This document shows, piece by piece, positions 26,899 through 34,889 of a DNA stretch of 42,215 nucleotides; within the stretch, counting starts at the first letter, position 1; the number at the start of each line of letters is the position of its first letter. The notes beneath the pieces are model-generated. The model ran no database searches. It was not told the DNA's origin and saw only the letters and a list, made by a program, of their open reading frames with translations. The stretch comes from Ruminiclostridium sp. (GTDB lineage: Bacteria; Bacillota; Clostridia; Oscillospirales; Ruminococcaceae), in assembly GCA_017625405.1 (NCBI GenBank), contig JAGALB010000049.1, positions 1 to 42,215 of the forward strand. Direction: 5' to 3'. A program made the position numbers and the translations under genes.

Positions 26899-28617
26899 TT
26901 ATTCATCGTCAACAACTTCTTCATCAATCTGTTCTGCATCACGAAGTGTAAACTGGCTTACAAGATCACGGCAGGTATTGGACTGAGCTGAAAGCTGTTC
27001 GCTGGCTGCCGCGGTTTCTTCAGCAGTTGCGCTGTTGTTCTGTACAACGATTGAAATTCTGTCAACGCCGGATGTAACCTGTCTGATAGCGTCAGCCGCT
27101 TCACCGGAAGACTTTGCAATCTTTCCGTTGATAACAGAAATCGCATCTGCGGCATCAGAAACGGAATTCATTCTTTCTGCCACATCATTTACAAGGTTGT
27201 TACCACGTTCAATGGCTGCAACTGTGTTTTCGATAAGTGCTGTTGTGTTGTTTGCAGCTTCCGCAGACTTTCCAGCGAGGTTTCTTACTTCATCAGCAAC
27301 TACCGCAAAGCCCTTGCCCGCATCACCTGCACGTGCAGCTTCAACAGCAGCGTTAAGAGCTAAGATATTTGTCTGGAATGCAATATCTTCAATAGTCTTG
27401 ATAATCTTCTTGGTTTCATCGGAGGAAGCACTGATTTCATCCATAGCCTTTACAAGTTCATTCATCATATCATTTGCACGTGCAACCTGCTCGCCTGCAA
27501 AGCTTGTACGTTCTGTTGCTTCAACGGAATCCGCAGCATTGGATTTAATCATTTCGGAAATAAGGCTGATTGTTGCGGAAAGCTCCTGAATTGAGGAAGC
27601 CTGGTCAGTTGCACCCTGAGAAAGTGTTGAGGAAGCGGAGGATACCTGGCTTGCACCGCTGTCAACCTGCTGAGCCGCAATATTGATTTCGGAAAGTGTT
27701 GCACTGAGCTTCTGATTGATTACACGGATTGATTCGAGAATCTGTGTGTAATCACCCTTATAGCTGTCTGCACAGCTTGAATCAAGACGGAAATTACCTT
27801 CAGACATTTCGCTGAGTATATAATTGATATCATCAATAATCTGAATCTGTGTTCTCTGGAAATAATTGATTGCCTTGACTGTCTTGCCGATTTCGGTATC
27901 ATTTTCGGGGTAATCCATCGCATCACGCATATTGCCCTCTGCGAAATCGAGCATCTTTTCTTCAATCTTGAGAATAGGACTGATAAGCTGTCTCAGAACG
28001 AACAGCATAAGTACAACCTGTACTGCAAGAGTAACAACAAGTGCGACATATGTAAAGACATCCGCAACAGCTATCATGTTCTGATCGTAGACTATTCTTT
28101 CCTGCATTCTTGAGCTGAGCAGATTTTCAAATTCATCAAGCTGTGTGGAAAGCTTGTCCATATATTCTTCATATTCGTCACAATAGATATTGATTGATGC
28201 AGCATTTGTATCGCCGTTCTTTGCAAGTGCTGCGGAATCCTCTTCGATAATCGCAAGCTGCTCGCCTGTTGCAATAATCGCTTCGATCATTGCGATTTCA
28301 TCTTCATAAAGACCTGTTTCATACATTTTTGAAATGCTTTTTTCACGGCGCATATCGGTCTTCTTTTCCTTGAGATAAGCGTCATAGTATGCCTGGTCAC
28401 CTGTTACGGCATATGCACGCACTTCTCTGATGAGAAATTCCGAAGCGCTGCGGTACTGCTCACAGCAGGAATAAAGATCATATTCCTGTCTGAATGCGGT
28501 ATTCAGACGTGCATCAAGAGATTGAACGGTAAGAGTACCCAGAAAGCATATGCAAACCATAACAATTGAAAGTATAGTAAGAATTTTCGCCAGAGTTGAC
28601 TGTTTTACATTAGCCAT
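26899..28617 (-). CDS. Methyl-accepting chemotaxis protein
   Basis: 572 residues: membrane helix 1 (about 8-30), a helical extracellular sensor of the four-helix-bundle type (about 35-180), helix 2 (about 183-208), HAMP (about 209-262) and a long coiled-coil signalling domain. Its hairpin tip contains [22 protein letters not shown] (here split for length: [13 protein letters not shown], then AAVEAARAG) near 412-433. It reports chemical cues to CheA/CheW. No other chemotaxis gene is near, and there is no CheR-tethering pentapeptide; the tail is acidic. It has its own promoter and is likely monocistronic. Confidence 0.95.
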   Translation of the reverse strand: MANVKQSTLAKILTILSIVMVCICFLGTLTVQSLDARLNTAFRQEYDLYSCCEQYRSASEFLIREVRAYAVTGDQAYYDAYLKEKKTDMRREKSISKMYETGLYEDEIAMIEAIIATGEQLAIIEEDSAALAKNGDTNAASINIYCDEYEEYMDKLSTQLDEFENLLSSRMQERIVYDQNMIAVADVFTYVALVVTLAVQVVLMLFVLRQLISPILKIEEKMLDFAEGNMRDAMDYPENDTEIGKTVKAINYFQRTQIQIIDDINYILSEMSEGNFRLDSSCADSYKGDYTQILESIRVINQKLSATLSEINIAAQQVDSGASQVSSASSTLSQGATDQASSIQELSATISLISEMIKSNAADSVEATERTSFAGEQVARANDMMNELVKAMDEISASSDETKKIIKTIEDIAFQTNILALNAAVEAARAGDAGKGFAVVADEVRNLAGKSAEAANNTTALIENTVAAIERGNNLVNDVAERMNSVSDAADAISVINGKIAKSSGEAADAIRQVTSGVDRISIVVQNNSATAEETAAASEQLSAQSNTCRDLVSQFTLRDAEQIDEEVVDDE

Positions 28618-28654
28618 AACGAAATACCTCGCTTAGTGTGTTATATTTACAATA

Positions 28655-28683
28655 ATTATACCATTATTTTCTTCAAAAGTAAA
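28655..28683 (-). promoter_or_regulatory. Promoter of the chemoreceptor gene
   Basis: On the minus strand TTTACT (28683-28678), a 17-base spacer and TATAAT (28660-28655) with the TGG extended -10. Confidence 0.75.
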
Positions 28684-28742
28684 GTTATAAATACAAGTTA
28701 TATGACGAATTTTACCTCTTTTTATTGTTTATATTCACAATA

Positions 28743-28776
28743 AAAGCTTCCGTTTCCCGAGGGAAACGGAAGCTTT
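28743..28776 (-). terminator. Terminator after rubrerythrin
   Basis: Perfect 16-bp stem AAAGCTTCCGTTTCCC (28743-28758) with its complement at 28761-28776, loop GA. On the minus strand a short T-rich tract follows. Confidence 0.9.
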
Positions 28777-28799
28777 GCTATCAAACGTTCATTATCTGA

Positions 28800-29333
28800 T
28801 TAATAATTTTCCTTACGTACTTCAAAGAAGCTCTGGGGGTGAGCGCATACAGGACATACGCCGGGTGCCTTCTTGCCCATTACAAGATGACCGCAGTTGC
28901 GGCATTCCCACATGGTTTCTTCACTCTTTTCAAACACCTTCTGCATTTCAACATTGTTGAGAAGTGCACGGTAGCGTTCTTCATGGGACTTTTCAATCTT
29001 TGCAACTGCTCTGAACTTGAATGCAAGAGCTGTGAAGCCTTCTTCTTCAGCTTCCTTTGCAAAAGTGTCATACATATCTGTCCATTCGTAGTTTTCACCT
29101 TCAGCGGCAGCTAAAAGGTTCTGTGCTGTTGTGCCAAGCTCGCCTAGCTCCTTGAACCACATCTTTGCGTGTTCCTTTTCGTTGTTTGCTGTTGCTTCAA
29201 AAATTGCGGCAATCTGCTCGTAGCCTTCCTTTCTTGCTACAGAAGCAAAGTATGTGTACTTGTTTCTTGCCTGGGATTCGCCTGCAAAAGCAGCCATTAA
29301 GTTCTTTTCGGTTTTTGTTCCTTTGAGTTCCAT
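28800..29333 (-). CDS. rbr: Rubrerythrin
   Basis: A 177-residue non-haem diiron peroxidase of anaerobes that reduces hydrogen peroxide. The ferritin-like domain carries the Glu ligands in [18 protein letters not shown] and [10 protein letters not shown]. The C-terminal rubredoxin-like domain has CRNCGH and CPVCAHP, four cysteines for one iron. It lies 45 bases downstream of a Fur/PerR-family gene on the same strand, a peroxide-response pair. A good AAAGGAG lies upstream of the ATG. Confidence 0.97.
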   Translation of the reverse strand: MELKGTKTEKNLMAAFAGESQARNKYTYFASVARKEGYEQIAAIFEATANNEKEHAKMWFKELGELGTTAQNLLAAAEGENYEWTDMYDTFAKEAEEEGFTALAFKFRAVAKIEKSHEERYRALLNNVEMQKVFEKSEETMWECRNCGHLVMGKKAPGVCPVCAHPQSFFEVRKENY

Positions 29334-29378
29334 AATTTGAGTTCTCCTTTGATGTTATTTTTTGCCTTTCGGCTTAAG

Positions 29379-29741
29379 TTACCATGTTCTGCATCCGGGG
29401 CAGATATAATGCACATTAAGGTCGTAGTGCGTTACTTTACTGCCGATTGATTTTTCCAGCGCTTCTCTGATACCGCCGGGATTTATGTCGGCAATACCGC
29501 CGCATTTATCACATATTGCGTGGTCATGAGGAATTATGTTCCTGTCGTAGAAATCTGCACCGTCGCTTACTCCGATTTTTCTGATATAATCATTATCGGA
29601 AAGATATTTAAGGTTGTTATAGACCGTCGCCATGGCAATGCCCGGCATTTCCGCCTTAGCCGCCATATAGATCTGTTCAGCATTCATATGCTCGCAGGTG
29701 TCGTTTATAACCTTCAATATAAGCTTTCGCTGTGCTGTCAT
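29379..29741 (-). CDS. perR: Fur-family regulator, probably PerR
   Basis: 120 residues: an N-terminal winged helix with ATVYNNLKYLSDN as recognition helix, then the dimerisation domain with HDHAICDKCGG and YICPGCRTW, the two CxxC pairs of the structural zinc site. The pairing with rubrerythrin argues for PerR (peroxide-sensing, iron- or manganese-loaded repressor) rather than Fur or Zur. A palindromic operator lies between its own promoter and start. AAAGGAGGGGTG precedes the ATG. Confidence 0.88.
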   Translation of the reverse strand: MTAQRKLILKVINDTCEHMNAEQIYMAAKAEMPGIAMATVYNNLKYLSDNDYIRKIGVSDGADFYDRNIIPHDHAICDKCGGIADINPGGIREALEKSIGSKVTHYDLNVHYICPGCRTW

Positions 29742-29764
29742 ATCACCCCTCCTTTAAATTAGAT

Positions 29765-29788
29765 TTAGAATTGTTCCAAATTCTTTAA
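29765..29788. promoter_or_regulatory. Candidate PerR operator
   Basis: AGAATT (29767-29772), six bases, AATTCT (29779-29784), within the longer TTAGAATT...AATTCTTTAA. It lies around the expected transcription start of perR, so it fits autorepression. It resembles, but does not equal, the Bacillus PerR box TTATAATnATTATAA. Confidence 0.5.
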
Positions 29789-29792
29789 TCAT

Positions 29793-29821
29793 ATATTACC
29801 ACAAATACTATCCTTTGTCAA
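29793..29821 (-). promoter_or_regulatory. Promoter of perR-rbr
   Basis: On the minus strand TTGACA (29821-29816), a 17-base spacer and TAATAT (29798-29793) with the TGG extended -10. Confidence 0.8.
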
Positions 29822-29914
29822 TAGTTTTTTGAAAATTTTTATATTTAAAAGTATTTTTTTAATTCAGATTCGGATAATATATCAGATACATTACAGATTG
29901 AAAGAGGTAACTTT

Positions 29915-30829
29915 ATGTGCACAAGCATTGCATTAACCGGAAACAAAGCTTTTTTCGGCAGAAATATGGATATTGATTACAGCTTCGGAGAATGCGCCGT
30001 CAATACACCACGAAGCTTCCCTCTTGCTTTCAGAACAGGGATAACCCTCGAAAAGCATTACGCATTCGCAGGAACGGCGGTTGTAACAGATAACTTTCCC
30101 CTGTATGCAGAAGCGATGAACGAAAACGGGCTTTACATCGCTGCTCTTAAATTTCCTGAAAATGCCTTTTATAACGAAACAGAAATAAAAGGAAAAATCA
30201 ATCTCGCTCCTTACGAAATAATACCTTTTATACTTGCTAAATGCCGTAATCTTAACGAAGTCAGAGCCTTATTATCAGAAATTGAAATAATTGCTCTTCC
30301 CTTTTCGGACAATATGCCATTATCGCCCCTTCACTGGCACATTGCAGACAAAAACGGCTCGCTGGTTCTTGAAAAAACAGCAGATGGTATGCATATCTAT
30401 GAAAATCCTGCAAATGTCCTTACAAACAATCCGCCCTTCCCTTTTCATCTTCATAACATAACGCATTATCAGAATCTTTCGTCTGAAAACCCGGATATCT
30501 CCGAAAAGAGAATGCTTGGTCTTGGTACTGTGGGGCTTGTCGGAGATTTCACCCCTGCATCCCGTTTTGTGAGAGCGGATTATCTGCTGAAAAACACTCC
30601 CGAAGACTGCATTGACGCAAATCACTTTTTTCATATTCTTGATAATGTCGCCATACCCAGAGGCGCTGTCAGAACACCTGACGGCAAATATCATTATACC
30701 AGTTACAGCTGTTGCTTTGATGCTGAAAAGCTTATTCTGTACTATCGCATATATGACTGCTTTCATGTGGAAGAAATGCCGCTTACAACGGAGGGAAACA
30801 ATCTTATTGTAAAAGAATATAAGAAATAA
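29915..30829 (+). CDS. Choloylglycine hydrolase family protein (C59, bile salt hydrolase or acylase)
   Basis: 304 residues, an Ntn hydrolase. Cys2 becomes the N-terminal nucleophile after Met removal. Other family residues are in place: Arg16 and Asp19 in FFGRNMD, Asn171/172 in LTNNPPF and Arg217 in TPASRFVRA. The loop usually reading GLNF in bile salt hydrolases is AALKF here (Lys79), so amide substrates other than conjugated bile acids, such as acyl-homoserine lactones or penicillin V-like amides, are possible. It is cytosolic with no signal peptide. AAAGAGG lies upstream of the ATG. It converges on the GH5 gene across an element-interrupted hairpin. Confidence 0.88.
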   Translation: MCTSIALTGNKAFFGRNMDIDYSFGECAVNTPRSFPLAFRTGITLEKHYAFAGTAVVTDNFPLYAEAMNENGLYIAALKFPENAFYNETEIKGKINLAPYEIIPFILAKCRNLNEVRALLSEIEIIALPFSDNMPLSPLHWHIADKNGSLVLEKTADGMHIYENPANVLTNNPPFPFHLHNITHYQNLSSENPDISEKRMLGLGTVGLVGDFTPASRFVRADYLLKNTPEDCIDANHFFHILDNVAIPRGAVRTPDGKYHYTSYSCCFDAEKLILYYRIYDCFHVEEMPLTTEGNNLIVKEYKK

Positions 30830-30839
30830 AAGACAAATC

Positions 30840-31117
30840 CCCCGACATAAGAACGGTACTCATATAGAAGCTTTATAAGTATTTATCGTGGGACACCTTT
30901 CTGTAGAAAGGTTATCCCCCGAACCCCCTTCCAAAGACTTTAATAATGATTTAAGCCTGACAGGGTAATTTACCCTGTCAGGCTTAAATTAAAATTAAAA
31001 GTTTTCGGAAAGGAGTCTGAGGAAAAGCCCTTTTACAAAAGGGTTTTCCTCAGTAATGCCTGTAAAGCTTCTATACGGATATCCACCTTATAAAGGGGCA
31101 CCCTTTATATGTCGGGG
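30840..31117. terminator. Hairpin split by element copy 3
   Basis: CCCCGACA (30840-30847) plus TA, followed beyond the element by TAAAGGG (31091-31097), GCA and CCCTTTATATGTCGGGG (31101-31117). Removing the element and one TA gives a perfect 17-bp stem with loop GCA. T-rich sequence on the minus-strand side suits termination of the GH5 gene; the plus-strand side is only AT-rich. Confidence 0.8.
30850..31088 (+). mobile_element. Foldback MITE-like element, copy 3 (complete, 239 bp, diverged)
   Basis: Bounded by TA at 30848-30849 and 31089-31090. The left end AGAACGGTACTCATATAGAAG differs from copy 2 at one base; the right end is more diverged but keeps CTTCTATACG. The central palindrome has a perfect 20-bp arm (ATTTAAGCCTGACAGGGTAA) where copies 1 and 2 read TACAGCCTG; both arms changed together, keeping pairing. 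The flanking hairpins CACCTTTCT/AGAAAGGT and CCCTTTT/AAAAGGG are also kept. No reading frame. Confidence 0.86.
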
Positions 31118-31129
31118 AATAATCATTAT

Positions 31130-32992
31130 TTACGGAGCTGTGAAAGTGAAAGTAACTTCCATTGTCTTTATCTTTGTGTTTCCGAGGTCCATAATCTGTG
31201 CGGAAGCATCAGATAAATCACCGCCGACAACTCTGGCATCATCGGGTGCCTTTGAAACCCACTGATTATAGAGATTTACTCTTGTGCACTTACCGTCGTC
31301 AGAGGATGTATAACCTGTACCCTTAAGCTCAATCGGCTCACCGTTGATTCTGATTTCATCAATTGTTGCGATATATCCCGGGAATAAGGTTTCACCGTTG
31401 GAGATACCGAGAGCGCAGAATGCTGTACCGCTTGCATTTACACCTGAGAAATCAAGGCTTACTGTATATGTACCCTCGCCTTCAATGATAACATTGCTGT
31501 CCTTTACTCCTGTGGTCTTGTTTGTGGGGTCGTATGTATCGCCTACGCTGTATGCGATGCCATAGTCGCCGCTCTGGTACATAATCCATGCAACCGCATA
31601 GTCATCAGATGCAGGAACGGAAACATCCGCCATTGCCGCAGCTGTTGCATCTTCATACGCCTTGGTGATGTCGGCCTCTGCCCTTGCCTGAATATCGGCG
31701 TAATCAATACCCGCTTCATCCGCAGGTGTTCTGCCCTTGAATACAGCCGCAACTGTTTCGTCTGCAACAATACCCGAACTGCGCTTATAAAGATTGCTGC
31801 AATCCCAGAGAACAGGACAATAATTATATAAATCACAGTTATCGAGGAAGTTTTCGTAGAACTTGTCGGTATCGGGCTTCTGGCCTGCACCGCTCTTCAT
31901 AACCGCATATTCACCGATAATAACACCATAACCCTTGTCGGTGAACTTCGACATCATTTCAAGCAGTCCGTTCTGCTCTTCGTAGTCGTCGGGAGAGCCC
32001 CACTGCTGGATTGCATCTGTACCGCAGTAATCCCAGGGAGTATAGTAATGAACAGAAATAAAGAGCTTGCCCTCAGCGGTATCATCAGGCATAACGTAAC
32101 GGTCATCACAGGTATTCATAATGTCTGTGTTATAGCCTGCAATAAGTAAGAATCTGTCCTCGTTCTTGCCGCCGAGAGAACGGATAGTCTTTACAAATTC
32201 GTTGTTGATTTCAGTTATCTTTTCATAGCATTCATCCTTTGTGAGAATACCCTTTGTACCTGTAATATCGCTGTCATTAAGGCGGTCGCCCAGCTCTTCG
32301 TTGGCGGATTCAAAAATAAGCTTGTAGCTGTAACCGCCGAAGCGTTCGCCTATCTGAGTCCACATGGACTTGTACATTTCCATTGCCTTTTCACGTACCG
32401 CCATATCCTCAGAGCCGAACATACCCCACCAGCTTCCGTCCCAGTGGTCGTTGACGATAACATACATATCGGCATTAAGAGCATAATTGACAATTTCTTC
32501 TACACGGTTCATAAGACGCTCATCAATTGTATAGTCGCCGCTTTCAAAATTCATGCCGTTAGTCCACGCCACAGGAACTCTGAGTGTATCAAAGCCCATA
32601 GCCTTCATACCGTTAATCATTTCCTGAGTCGTTGTGGGCTGTCCCCATAAATTCTCAAAGGATGTGGGGTCGGAGCCGTTGACATAGGCGTTATGATTAT
32701 AGGCTTCCATTGTATTGCCTAAGTTTATACCGTTGCCCATAAGCTGTGTAAGCTCAAGTGCGTTGAGACCCTTGAGTATTTCTTCCTCATCGGGGTTTCC
32801 CAGCGATGAAACTGCTGTTGTAACAGCGGAATCATCAGCAGCAGTGGTAACAGCTGCGTTGCCGCCCTCCTGCACGACTGCACCGTCGGTTGTTGTCACT
32901 TCACCGTCGGAAGAAGTGCCGCAACTACTAAAAAGTGTAGTTGTCATTAAAGCAATAGCGGTCAGTATTGCCGCAATTTTTCTGTTCTTCAT
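31130..32992 (-). CDS. GH5 endoglucanase-type lipoprotein with C-terminal binding-like module
   Basis: 620 residues from ATG at 32992 (AAGGAG upstream; a longer in-frame start at 33058 is unsupported). Lipobox LFSSC (Cys24), then a Thr/Val/Ala-rich linker. The GH5 domain (about 75-425) starts with MGNGINLGNTME, has RVPVAW, acid/base Glu232 in FESANEE, HYYTPWDY and nucleophile Glu361 in IIGEYAVMK, the pattern of subfamily 4 endoglucanases/xyloglucanases. Residues about 463-620 form a beta-rich module (YAVAWIMYQSGDYGIAY) likely to bind glycan; no dockerin is present. It is anchored to the membrane surface by lipid. Confidence 0.92.
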   Translation of the reverse strand: MKNRKIAAILTAIALMTTTLFSSCGTSSDGEVTTTDGAVVQEGGNAAVTTAADDSAVTTAVSSLGNPDEEEILKGLNALELTQLMGNGINLGNTMEAYNHNAYVNGSDPTSFENLWGQPTTTQEMINGMKAMGFDTLRVPVAWTNGMNFESGDYTIDERLMNRVEEIVNYALNADMYVIVNDHWDGSWWGMFGSEDMAVREKAMEMYKSMWTQIGERFGGYSYKLIFESANEELGDRLNDSDITGTKGILTKDECYEKITEINNEFVKTIRSLGGKNEDRFLLIAGYNTDIMNTCDDRYVMPDDTAEGKLFISVHYYTPWDYCGTDAIQQWGSPDDYEEQNGLLEMMSKFTDKGYGVIIGEYAVMKSGAGQKPDTDKFYENFLDNCDLYNYCPVLWDCSNLYKRSSGIVADETVAAVFKGRTPADEAGIDYADIQARAEADITKAYEDATAAAMADVSVPASDDYAVAWIMYQSGDYGIAYSVGDTYDPTNKTTGVKDSNVIIEGEGTYTVSLDFSGVNASGTAFCALGISNGETLFPGYIATIDEIRINGEPIELKGTGYTSSDDGKCTRVNLYNQWVSKAPDDARVVGGDLSDASAQIMDLGNTKIKTMEVTFTFTAP

Positions 32993-33046
32993 ATAAATTC
33001 TCCTTAAATAAATAGCATGTAAAGGTTTACATAAGCTTGTTTTCAT

Positions 33047-33075
33047 ATTGTAGCACAAAATTTATACAAAATCAA
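33047..33075 (-). promoter_or_regulatory. Promoter of the secreted GH5 gene
   Basis: On the minus strand TTGATT (33075-33070), a 17-base spacer and TACAAT (33052-33047) with the TGC extended -10. Confidence 0.75.
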
Positions 33076-33125
33076 TACCCATTGTGACATTTTTTAGAAT
33101 ATTTTTGCCAGACACATAAACCGCA

Positions 33126-33154
33126 TTGACATAATACCGATATTATGCTAAAAT
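33126..33154 (+). promoter_or_regulatory. Promoter of the acetyltransferase-kinase pair
   Basis: TTGACA (33126-33131), a 17-base spacer and TAAAAT (33149-33154) with the TGC extended -10, 27 bases before the start. Confidence 0.8.
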
Positions 33155-33181
33155 TTTACAAAGCAAATAAAAGGAGTAATT

Positions 33182-33622
33182 ATGGAACTTGTTATAAAAA
33201 GATATGAAGAGCTTACAGGCGATGAAATGTATGAAATACTGAAAGCAAGAATCAATATTTTTGTTGTTGAACAGAACTGCCCCTATCCCGAAGCCGACGA
33301 CAAGGATAAGAAATCCTGCCACATTTTCTACCGCAATGAAAACGGCGTGCAGGCATATATACGTGTTGTTGACAAGGGTGTTTCCTACCCTGACGAGCCT
33401 TCCATCGGCAGAGTCATCACCGTAGCACGGGGCACAGGACTTGGATACAAAATCATGTGTGAGGGAATAAAATATGTTCGTGAAGTGCTGCACGAAAACA
33501 GAATCCGCATCAGCGCCCAGCTCTATGCAAAGGGCTTTTATGAAAAGTGCGGCTTCAGACAGGTTTCCGAACAATATCTCGAGGATGATATACCGCATAT
33601 TCAGATGCTTCTTGAGATGTGA
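33182..33622 (+). CDS. GNAT-family acetyltransferase, ElaA-like
   Basis: 146 residues. The N-terminal LKARINIFVVEQNCPYPEADDKD stretch (ARINIFVVEQNCPYPEAD) and the HIFYRNENGVQAYIRVV strand are typical of ElaA-type GNAT proteins. The acetyl-CoA loop is RGTGLGYKIM (about 81-90), and the C-terminus has YEKCGFRQVSEQY. It is expected to transfer an acetyl group to a small molecule or protein amine; the substrate is unknown. AAAGGAG lies upstream. The sugar kinase follows 31 bases later, probably co-transcribed. Confidence 0.88.
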   Translation: MELVIKRYEELTGDEMYEILKARINIFVVEQNCPYPEADDKDKKSCHIFYRNENGVQAYIRVVDKGVSYPDEPSIGRVITVARGTGLGYKIMCEGIKYVREVLHENRIRISAQLYAKGFYEKCGFRQVSEQYLEDDIPHIQMLLEM

Positions 33623-33653
33623 ATAATTAATACAACAAATAAAGGAGGTACTT

Positions 33654-34556
33654 ATGAATTACGAAATTTATATGCACGGTCAGATACTCGGAACACATTC
33701 CTTTTTGCTTAAAGGAGAGTTCTTACAGCCTGATGAATACTCGGAAATCAAGGCAAAATATTTTCTTCCCGGCGGAGAAACAGGCACAGCGGCAACCGTG
33801 CTGTCCTCTCTTGGCGCAACCGTAAAAATTGACGGCACACATATCGGAACAGAGGTTGCACCGCTTTTAAAAGAATTCTATAAGGATAAAACAGTCGATT
33901 TGTCCTCCCTTTATTTTGACCCTGATTATGAAGGACTTATGGATTATGTTGTAATTGCGGGGCTTGTCCGCTCTCCTATGGGTGTGTTTCAGTCGCTGTA
34001 TGAAAAAGGCGCAAAGAAACGCTGGAATATGCCGAAAGAAGGGGATATAAAAAACTGTAAGGTTGCTGCGATAGACCCGTTTTTTCTGGAAGAAACACAG
34101 GCTGCGGCAGAGCTTTGCGTAAAGCATAACAAGCCTTTTGTTACAATAGACTGTCATCACGATAGTTATCTTCATCAGCACTCAGCTATTAATGTGGTAT
34201 CAAAGGAATGTACTGGTTCGGAACAGTACAAGGGCAAAAGCATAGAAGAAATTTATGAAATGCTTACCGATAACACCGATGGTCTTGTTATCATCACCCG
34301 TGGAGAAAAAGAAATGATTTACGGCAGAAAAGGTCAGCCGATAAAGAAAATGAAACCCTTTTCTACCCAGGTTAAAAGCACACTGGGTGCAGGTGATACA
34401 TTCAAGGCTGGCTGTGTTTACGGCTTACTGCATGGTATGAGTGATGATGAGATTGTTCGTTTTGCAAGCGCTTGCTCTGCGATAGCAATATCCAGATTTC
34501 CTCTGCCGCTTAATCCGCCGACTATGGATGAGGTCAAGGAATTGCTGAACAGCTAA
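33654..34556 (+). CDS. PfkB-family carbohydrate kinase
   Basis: 300 residues of ribokinase-like fold. The N-terminal GGETGTAATVLSSLGA loop binds sugar, and the C-terminal anion-hole/catalytic motif STLGAGDTFKAG is near residue 240. It phosphorylates a sugar or nucleoside; the specific substrate cannot be assigned. AAAGGAGG lies upstream. No transporter or aldolase gene accompanies it. The end of a second PfkB gene lies at the right edge of the window on the other strand. Confidence 0.9.
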   Translation: MNYEIYMHGQILGTHSFLLKGEFLQPDEYSEIKAKYFLPGGETGTAATVLSSLGATVKIDGTHIGTEVAPLLKEFYKDKTVDLSSLYFDPDYEGLMDYVVIAGLVRSPMGVFQSLYEKGAKKRWNMPKEGDIKNCKVAAIDPFFLEETQAAAELCVKHNKPFVTIDCHHDSYLHQHSAINVVSKECTGSEQYKGKSIEEIYEMLTDNTDGLVIITRGEKEMIYGRKGQPIKKMKPFSTQVKSTLGAGDTFKAGCVYGLLHGMSDDEIVRFASACSAIAISRFPLPLNPPTMDEVKELLNS

Positions 34557-34558
34557 TC

Positions 34559-34738
34559 TGCTATAAACAAACAGGAAAGTATATCAGCCGACAAAAAGAA
34601 TTACTTTCACTTGTTGCGCCTGATGAGCGTGTTATTATTGAAACTTTTTTAAGTTTAAGGAATGGCGGAATGATTGATTTTGATGAAATGTCCGAAGTCT
34701 TGTTTATCTGGGCTAAGAAATGGATAAACAAAGAATAA
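34559..34738 (+). pseudogene. Remnant of an unrecognised gene downstream of the sugar kinase
   Basis: The frame from 34559 is open for 59 codons to TAA at 34736-34738 and reads as a normal protein end (SRQKELLSLVAPDERVI..., ...SEVLFIWAKKWINKE) but has no plausible start or ribosome binding site. It lies directly after the pfkB stop. It looks like the 3' end of a gene whose 5' part was lost. The rest of the 333-base gap (34557-34889) holds only a promoter. Confidence 0.4.
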
Positions 34739-34814
34739 CTTTTTTTGAATATGAAATCTATCCGACAAATCGGCGTCTGTTACGATTCGTGTCATCAGTG
34801 TGACAATGCGGTTC

Positions 34815-34843
34815 TTTACTGTTTTTATATCCTTTGCTATTAT
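34815..34843 (+). promoter_or_regulatory. Promoter of the PAP2-XRE pair
   Basis: TTTACT (34815-34820), a 17-base spacer and TATTAT (34838-34843) with the TGC extended -10. Confidence 0.6.
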
Positions 34844-34889
34844 TAAATCAGCTCTGAGAGCAAAATAATATGCGAAAGGACAAATAAAA

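Noticed and set aside
27035-27589. A 184-codon plus-strand frame
   Set aside because: It is antisense to the repetitive chemoreceptor signalling domain; Ala/Ser-rich shadow.
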